In this document: positions 14,630 through 15,755 of the stretch, in pieces
How positions within the stretch are numbered: position 1 is the first letter of the stretch
Layout of the letters: each line of letters begins with the position of its first letter
Origin: Hyphomicrobiales bacterium
Lineage (GTDB): Bacteria > Pseudomonadota > Alphaproteobacteria > Rhizobiales > Aestuariivirgaceae
DNA: 15,755 nt
Direction: 5' to 3'
Assembly: GCA_025356765.1 (NCBI GenBank)
Contig: JANXRO010000077.1
Coordinates: forward strand, 1-15,755
Position numbers and translations under genes: made by a program
The notes under the pieces: generated by a model
The model's database searches: none
The model's input: only the letters and a program-made list of their open reading frames with translations
What the model was told of the DNA's origin: nothing

Positions 14630-15531
14630 CCATTGCCTCGTGTTTTTGTGCGACCTGGCTTTGCGTTGCGTTCTAAAAATTCCAAAATCGCCTTGGCCAC
14701 ATCTTTGCCAGAAGCATCTTCAATACCTTCAAGCCCAGGCGATGAATTCACTTCCATAACCATGGGGCCGCGTTTGGAACGCAACATGTCAACACCCGCA
14801 ACATTAAGGCCCATGGATTGCGCCGCCTTTAAAGCCATCGATTTTTCGGCCACTGAAAGTTCAGTCAAAACCGCAGTGCCGCCGCGATGCAGGTTGGACC
14901 GAAATTCTCCCTTGGGGCCTGTGCGTTCCATGGCCGCCACAATTTTTCGTCCCACGACAAAGGCTCTAATATCTTGGCCTTCAGCTTCTTGGATAAATTC
15001 TTGCACAAGAATGTTAACCTCTGCGCCATGAAACGCTTCGATGACAGATTTTGCGGACTTATAGGTTTCACCCAAAACTACGCCAATGCCTTGCGTGCCT
15101 TCAAGCAGCTTCACCACAACAGGGGCACCGCCCACCAGGTTCAAAATTTCATCCGTACGCTGAGCATCATTGGCAAAAGCGGTTGTGGGTAATCCAACGC
15201 CATCACGCGCCAAAAGTTGCAAACACCGCAATTTATCGCGGCTGCGACCAATGGCAACGGATTCATTCAATGGATAAACCCCCATCATTTCAAATTGTCG
15301 CAACACGGCAAGGCCATAAAATGTGTGAGATGCCGCAATGCGCGGGATGACGGCTTCAAAGCCTTCCAGCTTTTCGCCCATATAGCGAAGCTCAGGCTTG
15401 CGCGATGTAATGTTCATGTAACAACGCAAATAATCAATCGGCACAATGTCGTGGCCACGGCCAACGGCAGTTTCCATCAACCGCTTATGTGAATAGAGTT
15501 TTGGATTGCGGGTGAGCAATGCGATTTTCAT
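14626..15531 (-). CDS. rimK: RimK, ATP-grasp L-glutamate ligase (ribosomal protein S6 modification)
   Basis: RimK adds glutamate residues to the C-terminus of ribosomal protein S6 in gamma-proteobacteria and can make poly-alpha-glutamate. The 301 residues align closely with E. coli RimK (300) from memory: CYMNIT, VIPRIAASHTFYG, LRQFEMMGVYPLNESVAIGRSRDK, VVKLLEGTQGIGVVLGE (Lys141), FRSNLHRGG, and VAGVDMLRSKRGPMVMEVNSSPGLEGIE. The Mg ligands are at Asp248, Glu260 and Asn262, the same positions as in E. coli. The ATG overlaps the stop of the RimB-like protease gene (ATGA), and its stop overlaps the metallohydrolase start. Whether S6 is the substrate here depends on the S6 C-terminus, which is outside the window. 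Confidence 0.96.
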   Translation of the reverse strand: MKIALLTRNPKLYSHKRLMETAVGRGHDIVPIDYLRCYMNITSRKPELRYMGEKLEGFEAVIPRIAASHTFYGLAVLRQFEMMGVYPLNESVAIGRSRDKLRCLQLLARDGVGLPTTAFANDAQRTDEILNLVGGAPVVVKLLEGTQGIGVVLGETYKSAKSVIEAFHGAEVNILVQEFIQEAEGQDIRAFVVGRKIVAAMERTGPKGEFRSNLHRGGTAVLTELSVAEKSMALKAAQSMGLNVAGVDMLRSKRGPMVMEVNSSPGLEGIEDASGKDVAKAILEFLERNAKPGRTKTRGNG

Positions 15532-15755
15532 GGGTTCTCTTTCTTGGGCCGCAAAAGAAATGTTCGCGCTGGATTAACCAAAAAGCGCCCCCTTAAAATT
15601 TCACGCCCAAGCAGCATGGGAACGCCCATATCTGCCCGGTCTGTTAACGTGATCAAAGCGGAAAATTGATGAATGCCAATTTGAATTTCTGTTTCAATCA
15701 CGGCGCGCTTTTCAACGGCACCATTCGAACTTTTGATGCGCTTCACATCAACCAA
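15528..15755 (-). CDS. RimB-like retropepsin-type aspartic protease (ATP-dependent zinc protease family, DUF785), 5' partial
   Basis: Only the C-terminal 75 or so residues are in the window; the frame runs off the edge, and the TTG at 15755 is an internal codon. The visible part, with VDVKRIKSSNG, VIETEIQIG and ADMGVPMLLGRE followed by LRGRFLVNPARTFLL, matches the C-terminal half of COG4067/DUF785 proteins. The predicted catalytic DTG should lie in the missing N-terminal half. In Pseudomonas a related protein, RimB, is encoded in the rimABK operon and acts with RimK. Here its stop overlaps the rimK start by 4 bases (ATGA), supporting the same link. Confidence 0.88.
   Translation of the reverse strand: MVDVKRIKSSNGAVEKRAVIETEIQIGIHQFSALITLTDRADMGVPMLLGREILRGRFLVNPARTFLLRPKKENP

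Overview
The window is a compact chromosomal segment, almost certainly from an alphaproteobacterium. The main evidence is gene order and family type: tsaD-gpsA-YciI-EVE, an ETF-beta/METTL20-type lysine methyltransferase, a Rhizobium etli-type asparaginase, and a RimB-like protease/rimK/AstE-like cluster. The base composition looks moderate, lower than in most Rhizobiales. I could not place it below class. Seventeen protein genes are supported. I see no rRNA, tRNA, CRISPR array, insertion sequence or prophage, and no recognisable defence island.

Layout. (1) Bases 1-3051, plus strand: a five-gene tail of an operon, tsaD (5' end outside the window), gpsA, a YciI-like protein, an EVE-domain protein and a METTL20-like protein methyltransferase. 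These genes overlap or lie only a few bases apart. (2) 3020-3913, minus: a DMT/EamA transporter. It is divergent from acs (3997-5940, plus), which has a good sigma70-type promoter and a TTG start. (3) 6010-6645, plus: a TerC-family membrane protein. (4) 9629-6638, minus: glpD followed by overlapping glpK. (5) 9745-10719, plus: an asparaginase. (6) A 221-base gene-free stretch containing an imperfect long inverted repeat. (7) 11447-10941, minus: an orphan lipoprotein, divergent from a HerA/YjgR-like ATPase (11503-12912, plus). (8) 12996-13631, plus: msrA with a signal peptide. (9) 15755-13628, minus: a RimB-like aspartic protease (5' end outside the window), rimK and an AstE/aspartoacylase-like metallohydrolase, joined by two 4-base start/stop overlaps.

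How the genes work together. Central metabolism is covered by acetate activation (acs) and by glycerol use (glpK, glpD), with gpsA as the biosynthetic counterpart making glycerol-3-phosphate. A second theme is modification of the translation machinery: TsaD (tRNA t6A), the METTL20-like enzyme (known bacterial relative: L7/L12 and ETF-beta) and RimK (S6 glutamate ligase). The rimK cluster is the most system-like part, because it pairs a peptide-bond-forming ligase with two candidate hydrolases in what looks like one co-translated unit.

Overall this is mostly housekeeping sequence. The points worth following up are the rimK cluster, a GpsA that seems to lack part of its nucleotide-binding domain, three TTG starts, the inverted repeat near 10.8 kb, and the orphan lipoprotein/HerA-like pair. 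I found no clear previously undescribed system.
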